Shown here: one piece after another, positions 1-11,241 of the stretch
Position numbering within the stretch: position 1 is the first letter of the stretch
Layout: the number at the start of each line of letters is the position of its first letter
DNA from: Antedon mediterranea
Taxonomy: Eukaryota; Echinodermata; Crinoidea; Comatulida; Antedonidae
Assembly (NCBI RefSeq): GCF_964355755.1
Contig: NC_092678.1
Coordinates: 22,488,365-22,552,364, forward strand
Reading direction: 5' to 3'
DNA length: 64,000 nt
Notes under the pieces: model-generated
Told to the model about the DNA's origin: nothing
The model's input: the letters and a program-made list of their open reading frames with translations, nothing else
The model's database searches: none
Program-made: the position numbers and the translations under genes

Positions 1-25
1 ATAACATAATTTATAAAAAATTCAG

Positions 26-2918
26 CTCAAAGGAACCAAATTACATCTAACTATTGTAAAACGAGAAGAAACTTCCAGCTCGTCTACCTCAGCCGTTGTG
101 CAACCCAAGATCGTTCCCGAACCTCAAACCAAACCAGCTTGCCGATATGTAAACTTAGTTCTATCTAATGGTACACCAGAGACGGGTACATCAAGTATGT
201 TTGGCTCTCTGCTCTTGGAAAATCCAAAAGGGAAATCCCCTATTAGCTATGATGTCATGAAACAACAAGCTCAAGTTGTGTTTGGCATTCGTGGAAAGGA
301 AGTGAAGATATGCAAATCACCCGATAGGTCAAAGGGTATGTATATGCTTCTTTTATGCTTTTTCATTTGCTGATATAACTTATAATTGTGTTTATAAACC
401 ATTAAACAGTCACATAAAAGTAACATTGCGGACAATTCATTTTATATTAAGATATTTGATTATCTTGTGTGCAGCTTTGTGCTACTCAATATAAACCCTA
501 CTTACATTTTTTCCTTTTCAGAATTGACATCATCCGATTTAGGTAACCTAGATGCCTTGTCGGGTTCAACACTCTACGTGTTCATCGCATCAATAACTTC
601 TAGTAACTTCAACACGCCCATCAAGGCGTCAAACCCTCTTTGTCGGTTCATAAACATAGAATTTCACGACAAATCAACCACTAAATCTGGAATGGTCCTA
701 CTCGAAAATCCGCAGCAAGAATTTCCCATGGACTTTGCTGCCCTCAAACAACAAGTATGTGCTATTTTTGGCATCGTAGGGAAATCGGTGACTCTCTGTG
801 ATTCAAATAAAAAGCAGAATGGTACGTTGAATTTTTTTGATTTAATTTTTTATATTTTAATATTTTAACTTCATTAGTTATTATATTTTAATAATTACTC
901 TTTTACATCCATTTAGATTCAAAATACATTTTTTCACATCTGTTTTCAGGGTGTTTTTTTCCTCCTTATTCAGATATCCAATTTGTTTTAGGTAATGATT
1001 TAGACGTTAAACTAATAATGTCCAGTTGATGGTACAAAATGTATTGTATTTTTTAAAGAGTTTATAACACTTTATTGTAATTCATGAAAGATAAAATATA
1101 AATAAGGCATGTAAATTTTATTTTATTATCTTAATGACGAAAATTCAACTAATAAAAAAAGAAATTATGAAAATTAACAACAATTACAAAATATATAATG
1201 TATAAAGAATTACAAAGAAAATTGTTGTTATTATGACATTTTTTGTTGTTATTAAATGATTTTCATTTAGTCTAGAATATTCTTTATTTTAACATACCTA
1301 AAGATTGTACCACGATATTTATATATATCATGGCAGGTGTTTCATTCATTTCAATGATTTTGTATTCATCTATATCAAGATAATTTTTATATTAAAACAT
1401 AAGTTATGATAATGATATGTTAAGAAAAGTGAATATTGAAAGGAGTCTGACATAAATATGGTGAATTTCACTTATGTTACATGTATATTGTTGTTGTTTA
1501 TTTTAAACATGATTTATTTATAATATATAAAATAGTTAAAGATGTATTGTCCCTTGAAACACAAAAAATGAAGGTCAAAATATTCAGTTAAATTTTTTTT
1601 TTTTTTTATCGACTAATTTTTGGTGAAAGTTAAAACTATTGCGATACTTCAAAATGACTGACTTTATTTCGAAATATTTTTTTTAAAATGTTTGGCGAAT
1701 TAGTCAAAGGGACACATCTTTAATTACTTTCCAGTAGTTTGAAAATTCTCTCAAATAATATATACACCTATTATATTTTTAAGTAATTATATACATATTT
1801 TAAAGGTTGGATAAATAAAATATTATACAAGGTTTTTTTTATAAAGTAGATTGATTGATTGATTGAAATATATATTTATACTGGGTAACCTCTTCAGTCA
1901 AAGACTGGTCTCCCAGAGGGCCCAGTTGGTGATCAGTGGCTGTGATGTACTAATACACCAGGGTAACCCCCTATACTTGTCTCAAAAGATGTACTAGGTT
2001 CTTTAAAGTGTACACGAGCTAGATATTTACACTGGACCTACGGTTTATAGTCCTTATCAATTATGTTGCAAGTTTAAATATTATTGCTTGTATTTTAGAG
2101 ATATAATTTTGTTAGGTTTCCACCCGTTCCTTTTTGCAGAGAGGCTGGATAACAAATATTTATATATTTTTGAAGATATTTTAGTTTGTAGTATCTTTTA
2201 TAGAAGAAAATATAAGAGATAATAATAATAGTTATTTAACCTTGAGCTGTCGTACATCTCATCTATTTTTAGATATATATTTTTGGAATTCTTGGAATGG
2301 TTTATAAAATCGTAGACTGATTATAATAAAATATGGAAGTCATAGTTATATTATGGCTATACTTTTTATTGTACCCTGTTAAGATGCTATCATCTTCATA
2401 GCATGTTATGTAGCAATATAAACGTGAGTTTGAATCTCCGTTTGACTCAATTCTGTAAAGTCATGCTAAAAATCATTTAAAATTAATTTAATTCCAAAAA
2501 AGGTAGGCTTAATTTTTTCTATTAACAATAATTTTTATACACTTCCACTGATGAACTTTTGAGATGCAAACGCGTAGTACTGATACAGTTTTACGCGTTT
2601 CCATCCATTTTTTCCTTTCGGTGTACATAATGTCTTGTCTGTTACAGACATTTATGCTGTTTTCCAGGATTTTTTGTAGGCTCGTTATTAAAAATGGCAT
2701 AATTCTCAAGGTGGTAAACAATATTTGTATAGTGTTTTTTTTTTTTTAACAAAACTTGAACAAAGATTAACCTTGTTATTGAACATACATTCGCTTTACC
2801 ATTTGTTGACTATCAATTTTTCTTATCAAAGATTTCAATCTATCTTGCAGGTTTGACGTGCAGCGCACCAGAAGATGTTTTACGATTCCACGGCAAAACT
2901 CTACACGCATTTGTTTGA
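26..2918 (+). CDS. 3' end of a tandem ubiquitin-like (beta-grasp) domain protein, three exons, 5' part outside window
   Basis: Exons are about 26-335, 522-821 and 2851-2918 (stop TGA 2916-2918). Donors are at 336 and 822, acceptors end at 521 and 2850, and both introns are phase 1. The joined protein repeats one pattern: a strand around CR(Y/F)(V/I)N, a strand ending LLENP, a helix with LKQQV or MKQQA followed by FGI.GK, a strand (VTLCDS or VKICKS), then after each intron an LT-rich segment ending in a strand of the STLYVFI or KTLHAFV type. Strand-strand-helix-strand-strand with a central KQQ helix suggests a ubiquitin-like or PB1-like beta-grasp fold; this is inferred from pattern, not from a recognised family. 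The first lines (LKGTKLHLTIV) look like the last strand of a preceding copy, so the protein has at least three copies. The start of the first visible exon is uncertain (AG at 24-25 or 31-32). I do not recognise the gene and assign no function. ATTAAA at 2961 could be its polyadenylation signal. Confidence 0.72.
522..821 (+). CDS. Symmetric phase 1-1 exon carrying one domain-sized unit of the beta-grasp repeat gene
   Basis: The exon is exactly 300 nt (100 codons), flanked by a TTTTCAG acceptor (ends 521) and a GGTACG donor (GT 822-823). Both borders are phase 1, so the exon can be duplicated or skipped without a frameshift. It starts with the end of one domain (LTSSDL to STLYVFI), runs through a Ser/Thr-rich linker, and then holds most of the next domain (CRFINIEF, MVLLENP, DFAALKQQV, IFGIVGK, VTLCDS). 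Domain borders and exon borders are therefore offset, as when a repeat spreads by exon duplication. Confidence 0.75.
1540..1719. mobile_element. MITE family 2, copy 1 (TTAA target, TIR AGATGTATTGTCC)
   Basis: The left end TTAA|AGATGTATTGTCCC and the right end GGGACACATCT|TTAA form imperfect terminal inverted repeats flanked by TTAA on both sides. A TTAA target is typical of piggyBac-type insertion, an inference from the flank only. The interior shares the phrase CTAATTTTTGGTGAAAGTTA and the neighbouring 'gatacttcaaaatgac' with copy 2 at 41109-41647. Confidence 0.6.
1853..2057 (-). mobile_element. tRNA-derived SINE family A, head-truncated copy
   Basis: On the minus strand this copy has the SINE body without the tRNA-like head, ending in an AATC-type tail (GATTGATTGATT on the plus strand at 1850-1864). 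It shares the body with the copies at 10425-10720 and 23665-23890: 'cttcagtcaaagactggtct', 'agatgtactaggttctttaa' and 'cggtttata' followed by 'gtc.ttatc'. Confidence 0.6.
2415..2612 (+). mobile_element. SINE-like repeat family B, copy 1
   Basis: This is about 190 bp shared with 4085-4366. Both begin at a B-box-like GTT(T/C)GAATCTCC and run through 'caattctgtaaagtcatgct', 'gtaggcttaatt' and 'gcgtttcc'. The B-box-like start suggests a tRNA-derived SINE; no clear A box is visible, so that class is an inference. Confidence 0.5.
2851..2918 (+). CDS. Terminal 68-nt exon of the beta-grasp repeat gene
   Basis: A TATCTTGCAG acceptor at 2841-2850 is followed by 65 coding bases and TGA at 2916-2918. 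In the phase demanded by the donor at 822 it reads LTCSAPEDVLRFHGKTLHAF plus V and stop, which matches position for position the segment LTSSDLGNLDALSGSTLYVF of the previous exon. The exon completes the last strand of the final domain and then ends the protein. It is too short to appear in an ordinary ORF scan; the agreement of acceptor, phase and internal homology is the evidence. Confidence 0.75.
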
Positions 2919-4084
2919 AATTGATGACAGTAACTAAATTGTATTTCCTTAGTGTAGAAGATTAAATAGAAAAAAAAAAATACTTTGATAATCCGACAAT
3001 TAAATTGTATACATGCCCTCGATTATTTTGGTTTTTTTTCTGATGTTTTACTAGGATATATGCATTCTCTATGGATGTATTTAAAAAAATAACTCCTGCA
3101 GGAGAGATTTGTGTCTTACTAGCTGGAGTAAACGTTTTAGGCATTACTTGCTAAAGATATGCTTCCCTAAAAGATAATATTGAGGTTTTTTTTACCGAGG
3201 TAAAAGTTTTAGGCATCACTTGCTGAAGATACGTGTTCCCGAACTTTTTCCTCAAATTCTCTCCCAGGATTAGGTTCTGACAGATACATTACTAATACAC
3301 ATTTTTTTTTATGTACTGAATTTCCTATTTACTTGCCAAATCAGATAAAAATTAAATGCAATTAAAATTGGTAGATTTTAAGTACAATTTTTTATAATCA
3401 CAATTATATTGGTTAAAGGGTTTTTTGGTGGAATAATCTTAATTAAAGATATGTAAAAAAAAAAATTTACAGGTAAAAAAACTATGAAATTATAGAGCTG
3501 AATGAAATATCACTCTAAATATATTTAATTTTAAATAATGTATTAAATAATTTGGTCTAAAATGGGATAAAACTTTATTTGCTGTTTGTTTACTGAAAAC
3601 CTAACATTAAGCATATCTACTTAAGATTAATAGTTGATCAGAAAAGTTAATTTATAACTAATAATGTTACATAACGCAGCTGTGTAGGATGATGTAGTGG
3701 TTTAAAGGTATGGAACGCTCCAAAATTTGAATTTAAAAAACTTGTAAAATCTTATAGCCAATTTATAATGTGCTTAGTGACATCATTAAAAGTAATTTAA
3801 CTATTGTAACAAATATTTTTTCTTTTGTAAAACAATATTAGTAGGTCAATGTTGACGTCAAAACTATTTGTAAAAGTTCATCAAAAGTTCAAATCATACG
3901 AATGTAATAACGCATATCAATATTTACAAAAAATAGCGCGAAGAACCTATTTTGGCGCCAACGCGAATTATATTCTACTTTGGCGCGAATATTATTATGA
4001 ACCGTGAGCCATCTGATCATTGAGAGTGCCGATTTTCGACGATATAACAATATGCACATCGTTGCGTAACAAAACTCGTAAACT
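2919..4084. other. Intergenic, AT-rich; short direct repeat and palindromic CRE/E2F-like sites
   Basis: No coding exon is supported. It holds a 40-bp imperfect direct repeat (3128-3168 and 3200-3240, sharing GTTTTAGGCAT.ACTTGCT), a perfect TGACGTCA at 3853-3860, and two E2F-like TTTGGCGC motifs around 3952 and 3980, the first inside the palindrome TTGGCGCCAA. At 3683-3760 a stretch resembling an A box (GTAGTGGTTTAAAGG) may be a decayed tRNA-derived repeat. Confidence 0.4.
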
Positions 4085-4366
4085 ATATTTAGTGGTCTAA
4101 TAATTAGGCCGTCATCAAGTTCAAAGCCGGTAGTTCGAATCTCCGTTTGAGTCAATTCTGTAAAGTCATGCTTAAATCATTTAAAATTAAATTAAATTAA
4201 ATGAAAATTTAATTTTCGTTTTTGTATAAGCAGCTGTTATCCAAAGGTTATCAAAAACGTAGGCTTAATTGTTTTCCTACCAATAATGTTTTATACATTT
4301 TTGCTGACGTAATTTTAGATGAAAACGCGTCGTGCTGAGTAGTTTGACGCGTTTCCGTCAGTTTTT
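4085..4366 (+). mobile_element. SINE-like repeat family B, copy 2
   Basis: This is the partner of 2415-2612. It carries a better B-box match (GGTAGTTCGAATCTCC at about 4129) followed by the same body (CAATTCTGTAAAGTCATGCT, GTAGGCTTAATT, GACGCGTTTCC). Relative to copy 1 it has an extra AT-rich insertion in the middle. Confidence 0.5.
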
Positions 4367-5975
4367 TACGATGTCACGCGACGTTTTCGCGAGAGAAACA
4401 GGGCAAGCAAAGTATTAATTAGTATATCTCGTAATGTATTCACAATCGATTTTGTAGCTATTTTTCATAGTTTTATCTGCACACGTCGGAATTAATTAGT
4501 GGGCCTACACGATATTGATAAACTATATACTGTATACAAATGTTATTGTCCGATCTTTAGAAAACACGCTAATTTTCCGGTTCGACCTTTTTCAATTATC
4601 TTTTATTAAATTACATAATTATCACGTCACTGCGAAAGTCGAAATAGTTTATGTGGTGATTGGTGAATGTCAACGATTTTACGAATAACAAGTTGATTGT
4701 TTTTCAAAACAAACAAAAATATCAATAGATCTAAATTTATGTTTTTTTATCAATATTTAAACGACACGTGTCTGTATAGTCATAGGTGTACAATTGTTAT
4801 CTACGTAGGCCTCAAACCAAGAATAGATTCACGCGTCTATTTTTGGCCAGGAAATTCAGTCTTATAATCAGTCGTGACAGTTTTCTGACGTCATTATTTT
4901 AAGCAGCAACTTGAGTCATGTGTAAAGTGTGCGCGTGACGTCTCACAAAGTTCAGATAGCTGCCAAACTGATGATGTCATACAGAAATCCGAGGAGACCC
5001 TGGGGATTCTGGAATCGTCTAAATAACTAACTTAATAGAAAATGTTATGCCGTGATTTGTCTGTTTTTAGAAAACTTGGCGGAATACTGTAATGACACTG
5101 TATTTTGACAAGTGTAAATAGGTCAAGATATAAAAATACTTAGGCCTTTAAACTTCTAAAGTATTGAGCTTATGTGGGAATCTCTTCATTTAAAAGTAGA
5201 CCTACACATCAACCATCCATGATTTGCAAACTAAAATAAAGGGACCCGGGCTAAAAATAACCCGTAAAATATTAAATGAATAGGCCTACATAAATTAATA
5301 GGCCTGTTCTTTGTTGTTTAACGCCAGTTAATACATACGGAACGACCGTTCGGATCGTGTGAACACCCACCTTGTCATTGGAATCCGTTGATTAAAATAC
5401 TTTTAAAACGAACAACTAGCTGTACGTATGTGTGAACGTTTGAAGTCAAAAAAAAGATACCAATACAGGTATGGAAATGGTACGCCCTCAACTCACTTAT
5501 TGCTACATACATTTCAACAGAAATAATCTATAGATAAACCATGGACTTATAAATTAGAATAGGTCCATAGATAAACAAATAGAAACATTGTTATTGTTAT
5601 AAGATATTGATACTATAAGCGGGTTAAGCGCGGTCAATCTGTGTTAGGCCTATTTGATTACGATGATCAACAATAACTTGTTTTAAACAATTCATACCAC
5701 GTAAGCAGTTAATCCGATAATTCAACTACTATCCGTTATTGCGAAAGGTCGCAAAATTAAAGCAATTGTTTTAAAGAATCATAATCTGTAGGCCTATTCA
5801 TGTAACGCTTGCTCCTTTTTTCTACAATGATTTTTTTTTCGACTATCGATAGTATATGTTTTTCGTTATGCGTTTAAGAACGGTAAACACCTTTTACAGA
5901 ATTTAAAATATTAGTCTTTGATGCAATTTATTTAAAAAATAATGTTAGGCTACCTCAAATATCCAATTCTACTCA
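4367..5975. other. Intergenic; CpG-containing, no gene seen
   Basis: There is no supported exon. CpG dinucleotides are more frequent at 4300-5000 than in the flanks, with a perfect TGACGTCA at 4886-4893 and a TGACGTC at about 4937. The short motif TAGGCCTA recurs (for example near 5108, 5282 and 5647). Confidence 0.35.
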
Positions 5976-6146
5976 TTAGTTACGTACCCGGGTAAGTTAG
6001 TTACGTACCCGGGTAAGTCAGTTACTTACATGGGTAAGTTAGTTACTTATCTGGGTAAGTTAGTTACATACCCGGGTAAGTTAGTTACGCATCCGTGTAA
6101 GTTAGTTACGTACCAGGGTAAGTTAGTTACGTACCCGGGTAAGTCG
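5976..6146. repeat. 21-bp tandem repeat, about 8 units
   Basis: Eight units of about 21 bp with core TTACGTACCCGGGTAAG. The centre TACCCGGGTA is a palindrome and each unit also contains GTTAC. Units differ by point changes (ACATGGG, TATCTGGG, CATCCGTG), so the array is old enough to have diverged. Confidence 0.85.
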
Positions 6147-7560
6147 GTGACCTAGCGATAATGGCCCAGACGGCTTGTTGTGACCCTGGGAATAACTAAG
6201 CTTTGACGGTTCATTGACAAATTTGGCGATTGGTAATTTGTAAAATGGTCTTATAATAGGAGTCTTGACACATGGGGTTTACAGCAGGTCTAAATGCTGT
6301 ATTATATTAATTCACGTCACTTCTCGTTACACCTTGGTAAATCCGTCGCAACCACGAGTCAGTAATAGTCCATTCCCATTTCGATTTACTGATTTGTTCA
6401 GAAACATAATACAAGACGACGTTATGCGACACGCGAACACTTGTTACACACGTCAGACAACGGACAGATTTAGTAGGCCTATACTTACTGTATGGAATAT
6501 TATTATCACATTATTTGTGACATAAGTAATGCTTGACACGCACATCGTGCTAAAATAGGAACAAGATATCTCTGCAGAAATCGTTGATCTTGATTAAATA
6601 TTATGAAATTGTTCGTTTGGGTGCGTCAACATTTGACGCAAATGTAACGCGTAAAAGTTCGGTCAACCACTTGTTAAAGATGCCGGTAGCTCAATGTGTA
6701 TTAAGACACTGTGCTAACTAACTATATTTTGCCAAACAAAATATTGATTTTTACCATTATTTTTTCCTGCATTCAAAACCAAACGGCGACAAGAAGTTGT
6801 AAAATACTGGAAACAAATTTTTTGTGAAAATGGGGGTCATCATTACTTCATTATTGCGAAACCCCTTAATTGTCTATTTTTGTAGCCACATCCTAACGTG
6901 GCTGATGCCATGATGGTATACCCGAAATGCTTCATTATTGGACACCAATATTGTGACTACTACACGTCACTGCCTACGGTACCGTACCGATTAGTATAAA
7001 AATAATGTGCTGTTTGTTATATGATGACGTCACACACTAAGCTATAGTTCATCTCTTACATAATTACATAATACGCGATATTGAACCAATTAGACGTGCG
7101 GTGACATAATGACTCCTCAACCGTGCTCGATATTATTGGACCAATAAACCTACCGTAGTGACATCATACGCGCTATTTAGCAAATCAGATTGCGTTTACT
7201 GTTATTGTTTTATAGGTGTCATTTCGCCAAAAAAAATAAAAAGAAAAACATGTTTATCATTGACGGTTGATTGTTACTGTGTTATGCTTTGTTGACGCAG
7301 CACCTGAACTTAACTTAATTGATTTAGTGCGTCGTACGTTTATACATGATCGTTTTTAGCGATTTTTTTTACATTGGGAAAAGAATTAAATTGACATACA
7401 GAATTCTTACTAAGGGGAAACTTTTAGGAAACCTATCCATCAAGTGTCCCCGGCCTTATAGTCGTCACATAAGCCTGTTGCCACTATTCGTTTCAGGCAG
7501 CAGAGAAAAGAGTTATTTACTCTACCCTGATTCCAAGAACTGTTGATAGGGGTATCCCCT
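6147..7560. other. Intergenic, no gene seen
   Basis: The short open frames here show no recognisable domain and no splice-supported extension. A perfect TGACGTCA lies at 7025-7032. CpG is moderately frequent. Confidence 0.35.
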
Positions 7561-7566
7561 TCCCTG

Positions 7567-7765
7567 TGAATTCCCCCCCCCCCCCGGAGTTATTAGGAAG
7601 GCTTTTACTGGTTACCGACGGAAGGCGTATCACCTTACTTCGGTTTGGGGTTTTTTATTTAGAATGGTTGGAATCCCTTTTATCGTATTAGTTTATGTAA
7701 AGCGCTTAGAGGTTTTACAACATTGGGCGCTATATAAATCCAGGATGTTATTATTATTATTATTA
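7567..7765 (+). mobile_element. SINE/LINE 3' end with (TTA)n tail
   Basis: A C-homopolymer (about 7567-7584) precedes a 180-bp segment ending in GTAAAGCGCTTAGAGG, GGGCGCTATATAAAT and a TTATTATTATTATT tail. This 3' end type ('GTAAAGCGC ... GCGCTATATAAAT' plus microsatellite tail) is widespread in metazoan SINEs and their partner LINEs. I cannot place a promoter head, so it may be truncated. Confidence 0.6.
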
Positions 7766-8559
7766 CTTTAAAATATTAATACAATACAACAGACCATAGT
7801 AGAGTAATAATAATATTGGATGGAAGAACAAAATGGCTGACTCACGTAACTCACAATCACTATAACTTACCATCAGTCAGTCTGTGTCAGTCAATTATTT
7901 TTTCAATACCAGCTGGTCAAACGCTATCGAACCGACTCGTGTACTAATTTGATTTTTCAATAGACCTCATATTTACTCATTTGGATGGTCGTGGTACCCG
8001 AGTGCCCTAGTTTTTTGTTTCCGATATACCACCAATTACCGAATTTTCCGATGTGTTTTTTAACGAACAAAGAACATAATATAGGCATACTTAGTGCTTA
8101 AACATTATAGAGATTAAACGCGGGATTGTTATTATTTATCAATATCTTTTATTTTTTTATTTATTAAATGCTTTGATATTCGGGAACAATTTCTTTACGC
8201 ATAATAGTTGTTGAATATACGTTATTGCATAGCGTCACGATGATAATAAACCGGTAACTGTTGTTGATATTATTATTCACTAATATCATTAGTTGTCATT
8301 ATAATATGAGGCCGCGACAGTAATATCACATATGTTTATATATTACGATACAAATGAATCAAGCATAAAAAATGGATCCCAATAATCACTGTTGCTGTTT
8401 TCAGCTTAGCTCAGCTCAGATTAATGCCGCAACAGAAACCATTCAATAGTTTGTTGCAAACGTCAATATTATTTTATTTCTAGAAAAATAAAATATGTGT
8501 ATTTATGGTCCAATGATTAATTTATTATAGTTTATAATTTGTAAAAAATCGAGGGACTA
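7766..8559. other. Intergenic, AT-rich, no gene seen
   Basis: I see no exon, repeat or RNA gene that I can support in this stretch. Confidence 0.35.
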
Positions 8560-8896
8560 ACAGAATGCAAAAAGATGGAATTGAAACCACCGTCGTTCAT
8601 TAACTGAATGACGTCAATGTTACCATGGAGCAACCAATGACAGGACGTTTTACAGAACTAGACGGTACTCATTGCTAATCACGTGACAGCGCGTAGGGCG
8701 GCCACGGAAAAGGGTTGATTTTACTTGCTGTGTGGATGAGTTAAGTACCGGTGCTTACCTTGTGTCTTTGAAAATATCACTTATTTATCTTAATGAATTA
8801 CTACATTCAGGTAACTAATTAGCATTCCAGGAGCTGGTCGGAGCTGTGTTACATGTTTTACCTTTATTTGAGGGATTTACACCAGGTATAGAGAAG
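8560..8896 (+). promoter_or_regulatory. Candidate promoter plus untranslated first exon (possibly of the PMCA gene)
   Basis: A locally CpG-richer stretch contains TGACGTCA (8609-8616), CCAAT (8634-8638), CACGTGAC (8680-8687) and GCGCGTAGGGCGG. It is followed by sequence without long ORFs and a strong donor GAGAAG|GTAAGG at 8896/8897. The PMCA start-codon exon begins with an acceptor 18 nt upstream of the ATG, so an upstream untranslated exon must exist; this is the best-looking candidate, but 30 kb of intron would be needed and nothing proves the link. Confidence 0.3.
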
Positions 8897-10424
8897 GTAA
8901 GGTAACTTGTTTTTGCAATGCAAAACCAATGCTGATTTTGGTTTGTGGGCGACAATAATGCGTGCGGTTGTTTTTCGTTTGTCCGCGGCTCTCACAGCTG
9001 ATCGGACTGCTTATGTTTTGTTTTTAGTTTGCAATCGAGGCCTAGGATACTTAGGCCTAGCTATGCACTTGTTGTCTTGACTTTGCATTTCAGTCACATA
9101 TTATTTCATATCCAAAATGTTGTATTGTATAAATCTAAACAATACAGCATATTTGATAGTTAACACATTAGAAAAAGGACAGGATTAAAATGGTTAAAAT
9201 GTTAGTTTTAATGTTGTTTGTTAGTTGTTAATACACAAATAGTAAATACGGTTGGATTGAGAGGCAGACACTACTCGCTACATCCTGATTTGAGGGGTAC
9301 AGTGGTTCAAACACTCAGCCCAGGCTTTAGGCTAGGACCAGGACTGGCCTAGGACAGTACTTGAAATTCTAACTACTGTATTCTCTACACACAGTACTGT
9401 AGTACATTCATTATTGTACTCACAAGCATAACCCCATTTGATTTCTCCATCAATAATAATAAAAACAGACAATTCATAATTTTTTGAACATGAACACAAC
9501 CCCACATTCTTTCAGTCATCATTGTTGATGAACTCAATCAGACTTTTTTAAATTTATTCTATTCTTTACACCGTAGTATATTCCCTTTCAAAATACGGTC
9601 AAAGTCTAATAATACAGTACCTTGACATAAATACAGCATGGTTGTTCATTCATTTACTTTAACATAGATTACAATAAATGCAAAAAGCAATTTTAATATT
9701 TATATAGAAGATTTCTATTTTTAGAGTATCAGTTGATTAAACTTAATATTTTTTTCTGTCATTCTTCACTGTAGTTGTTCCAACATTTATTTTTAGCTTT
9801 TTGAATACCTCCATATTATTACCGTAGTTCCTCGGGTATAATCCCACCTCGAGTATAATCCCACCCCCGACTTTACGATTACCTTCGCACGCAAGCATAT
9901 CCCCGGGCAAAGTCCCAGTGTATAATTTATCATTAGGACAGAGGTAGGCCTAGCTAGCTAGGCCGACGTCGATTTTTTAAAAGAAATTCTCACCAAAAAA
10001 TGTAATAATATCAATTAAATTGATTTTTTTTCCTGTTATGTTACAGTGTGAGTAATTAGAAACACCAGAATGAAACTTAACTGCATTGTTGCAATTTCTT
10101 TGAAATTCTATTTTTAACTACTGTTATGATTGTTATTCTTTGCACAATAATACTGTACTCTGCTGTATTATATCTACTTTTCCGGCCAATGATTTTATTG
10201 TGTACTGTGACTATGCCTGTGTTCCTTTAAATACTTTAAAAAATACATTCTGTATAAATTAGAAAACTATTTATGTACTTTGAACATTGTCAGATCTCGT
10301 GGGAGTAGGGATGCGCCCCCATTTGATTATGTACTCTACAGCATTTTCCCCCTTCCTTCATACTTCAAAATAAATTGCTGTACTCATAAAGGAAAGAAAA
10401 AAAATTGTTTGTTATTATTATTTA
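8897..10424. other. Non-coding, AT-rich; short GC-rich tandem phrase at 9830-9870
   Basis: No exon is supported. Around 9830-9870 the phrase CGGGTATAATCCCACC occurs twice in tandem with variation, probably a repeat remnant. TACTGTA/TACAGTA words start to be frequent here. Confidence 0.3.
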
Positions 10425-10720
10425 GGTGTCAGTGACCTCTTCAGTCAAAGACTGGTCTACCAGAGGGCCCAGTTACAGTATGATCAGTAACCCCCAACCC
10501 GTCTGGAAAGATGTACTAGGTTCTTTAAAGTGTACATGTACTAGACGTGTACACTTTGAACCTACGGTTTATTATAGTCATTATCCGAGAAGACAGTTTC
10601 TACTGTACCACCAGAACCATGGAGCGAGTGAGCCTCGAACCCTTGCTGATGTTATGGCTATGGATTACAGTTCCACTGTCTTACCGCTCAGCAACTCACT
10701 CACTGCAAGCTGCTGTAAGC
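10425..10720 (-). mobile_element. tRNA-derived SINE family A, copy with tRNA-like head
   Basis: Read on the minus strand from about 10720, a tRNA-like head carries an A box (TTGCTGAGCGGTAAGACA), a B box (GGGTTCGAGGCTC) and a matching acceptor stem (GAGTGAG with CTCACTC). It is followed by the family body (TTATAGTC..., TTTAAAGAACCTAGTACATC, AGTCTTTGACTGAAGAGGT). The two ORFs that cross it are incidental. Confidence 0.7.
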
Positions 10721-11241
10721 TTAATTTGTAAAGCGGCTTATTTTACAATTAAAGTCTTAATTAATAATGGTTTTGTGAAGTATATAAAAAAAAATCAGTG
10801 CTGATATTATGAAGTTATCAAATTAGTTTTGTAATAACAAATGACTGTACAGGTAGTATACAAGAATATCATTTGCTTTTTTAAACATTTTTACTAAATC
10901 AATACTAAACTACAGCAATTAAGTACAGTATTAAGTCATTTATTTATTTATTACCTGGTAGCTTTCTAAGTATGTTTTTTTAATAAAGGACCCTGGAATG
11001 ATATTATTAATATTTCATAGACGTTGCTATTGTTTTATTGTTATTCTACCTTTCATTGTAATTTACTGGGACTGTTTATTGTTTTGTAAATGTTATTGAT
11101 TTCTATAGTAAAGTGTATTATTAGGTGATTGTATTCAATATGGTAATCAGTAAGGTCAACAGGGTATTACAGTATAACAATAATAATAATATAAATATTT
11201 ACTTTATTTGTATGTTTATGCTTATGCTAGTGTTGTTCTAA
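10721..11241. other. Non-coding, AT-rich, no gene seen
   Basis: I see only AT-rich sequence with short ATT/TAT runs. Confidence 0.3.

Larger units (their letters stand above)
822..2850 (+). other. Last intron of the beta-grasp gene, AT-rich, with three repeats
   Basis: This 2-kb phase 1 intron contains a TTAA-flanked MITE (1540-1719), a SINE-body fragment on the minus strand (1853-2057) and a second SINE-like repeat (2415-2612). The rest is AT-rich with homopolymer T runs. I see no further exon in it. Confidence 0.6.

Noticed and set aside
5976-6146. CRISPR-like array
   Set aside because: The units are directly contiguous without unique spacers and the sequence is eukaryotic; it is a tandem repeat.
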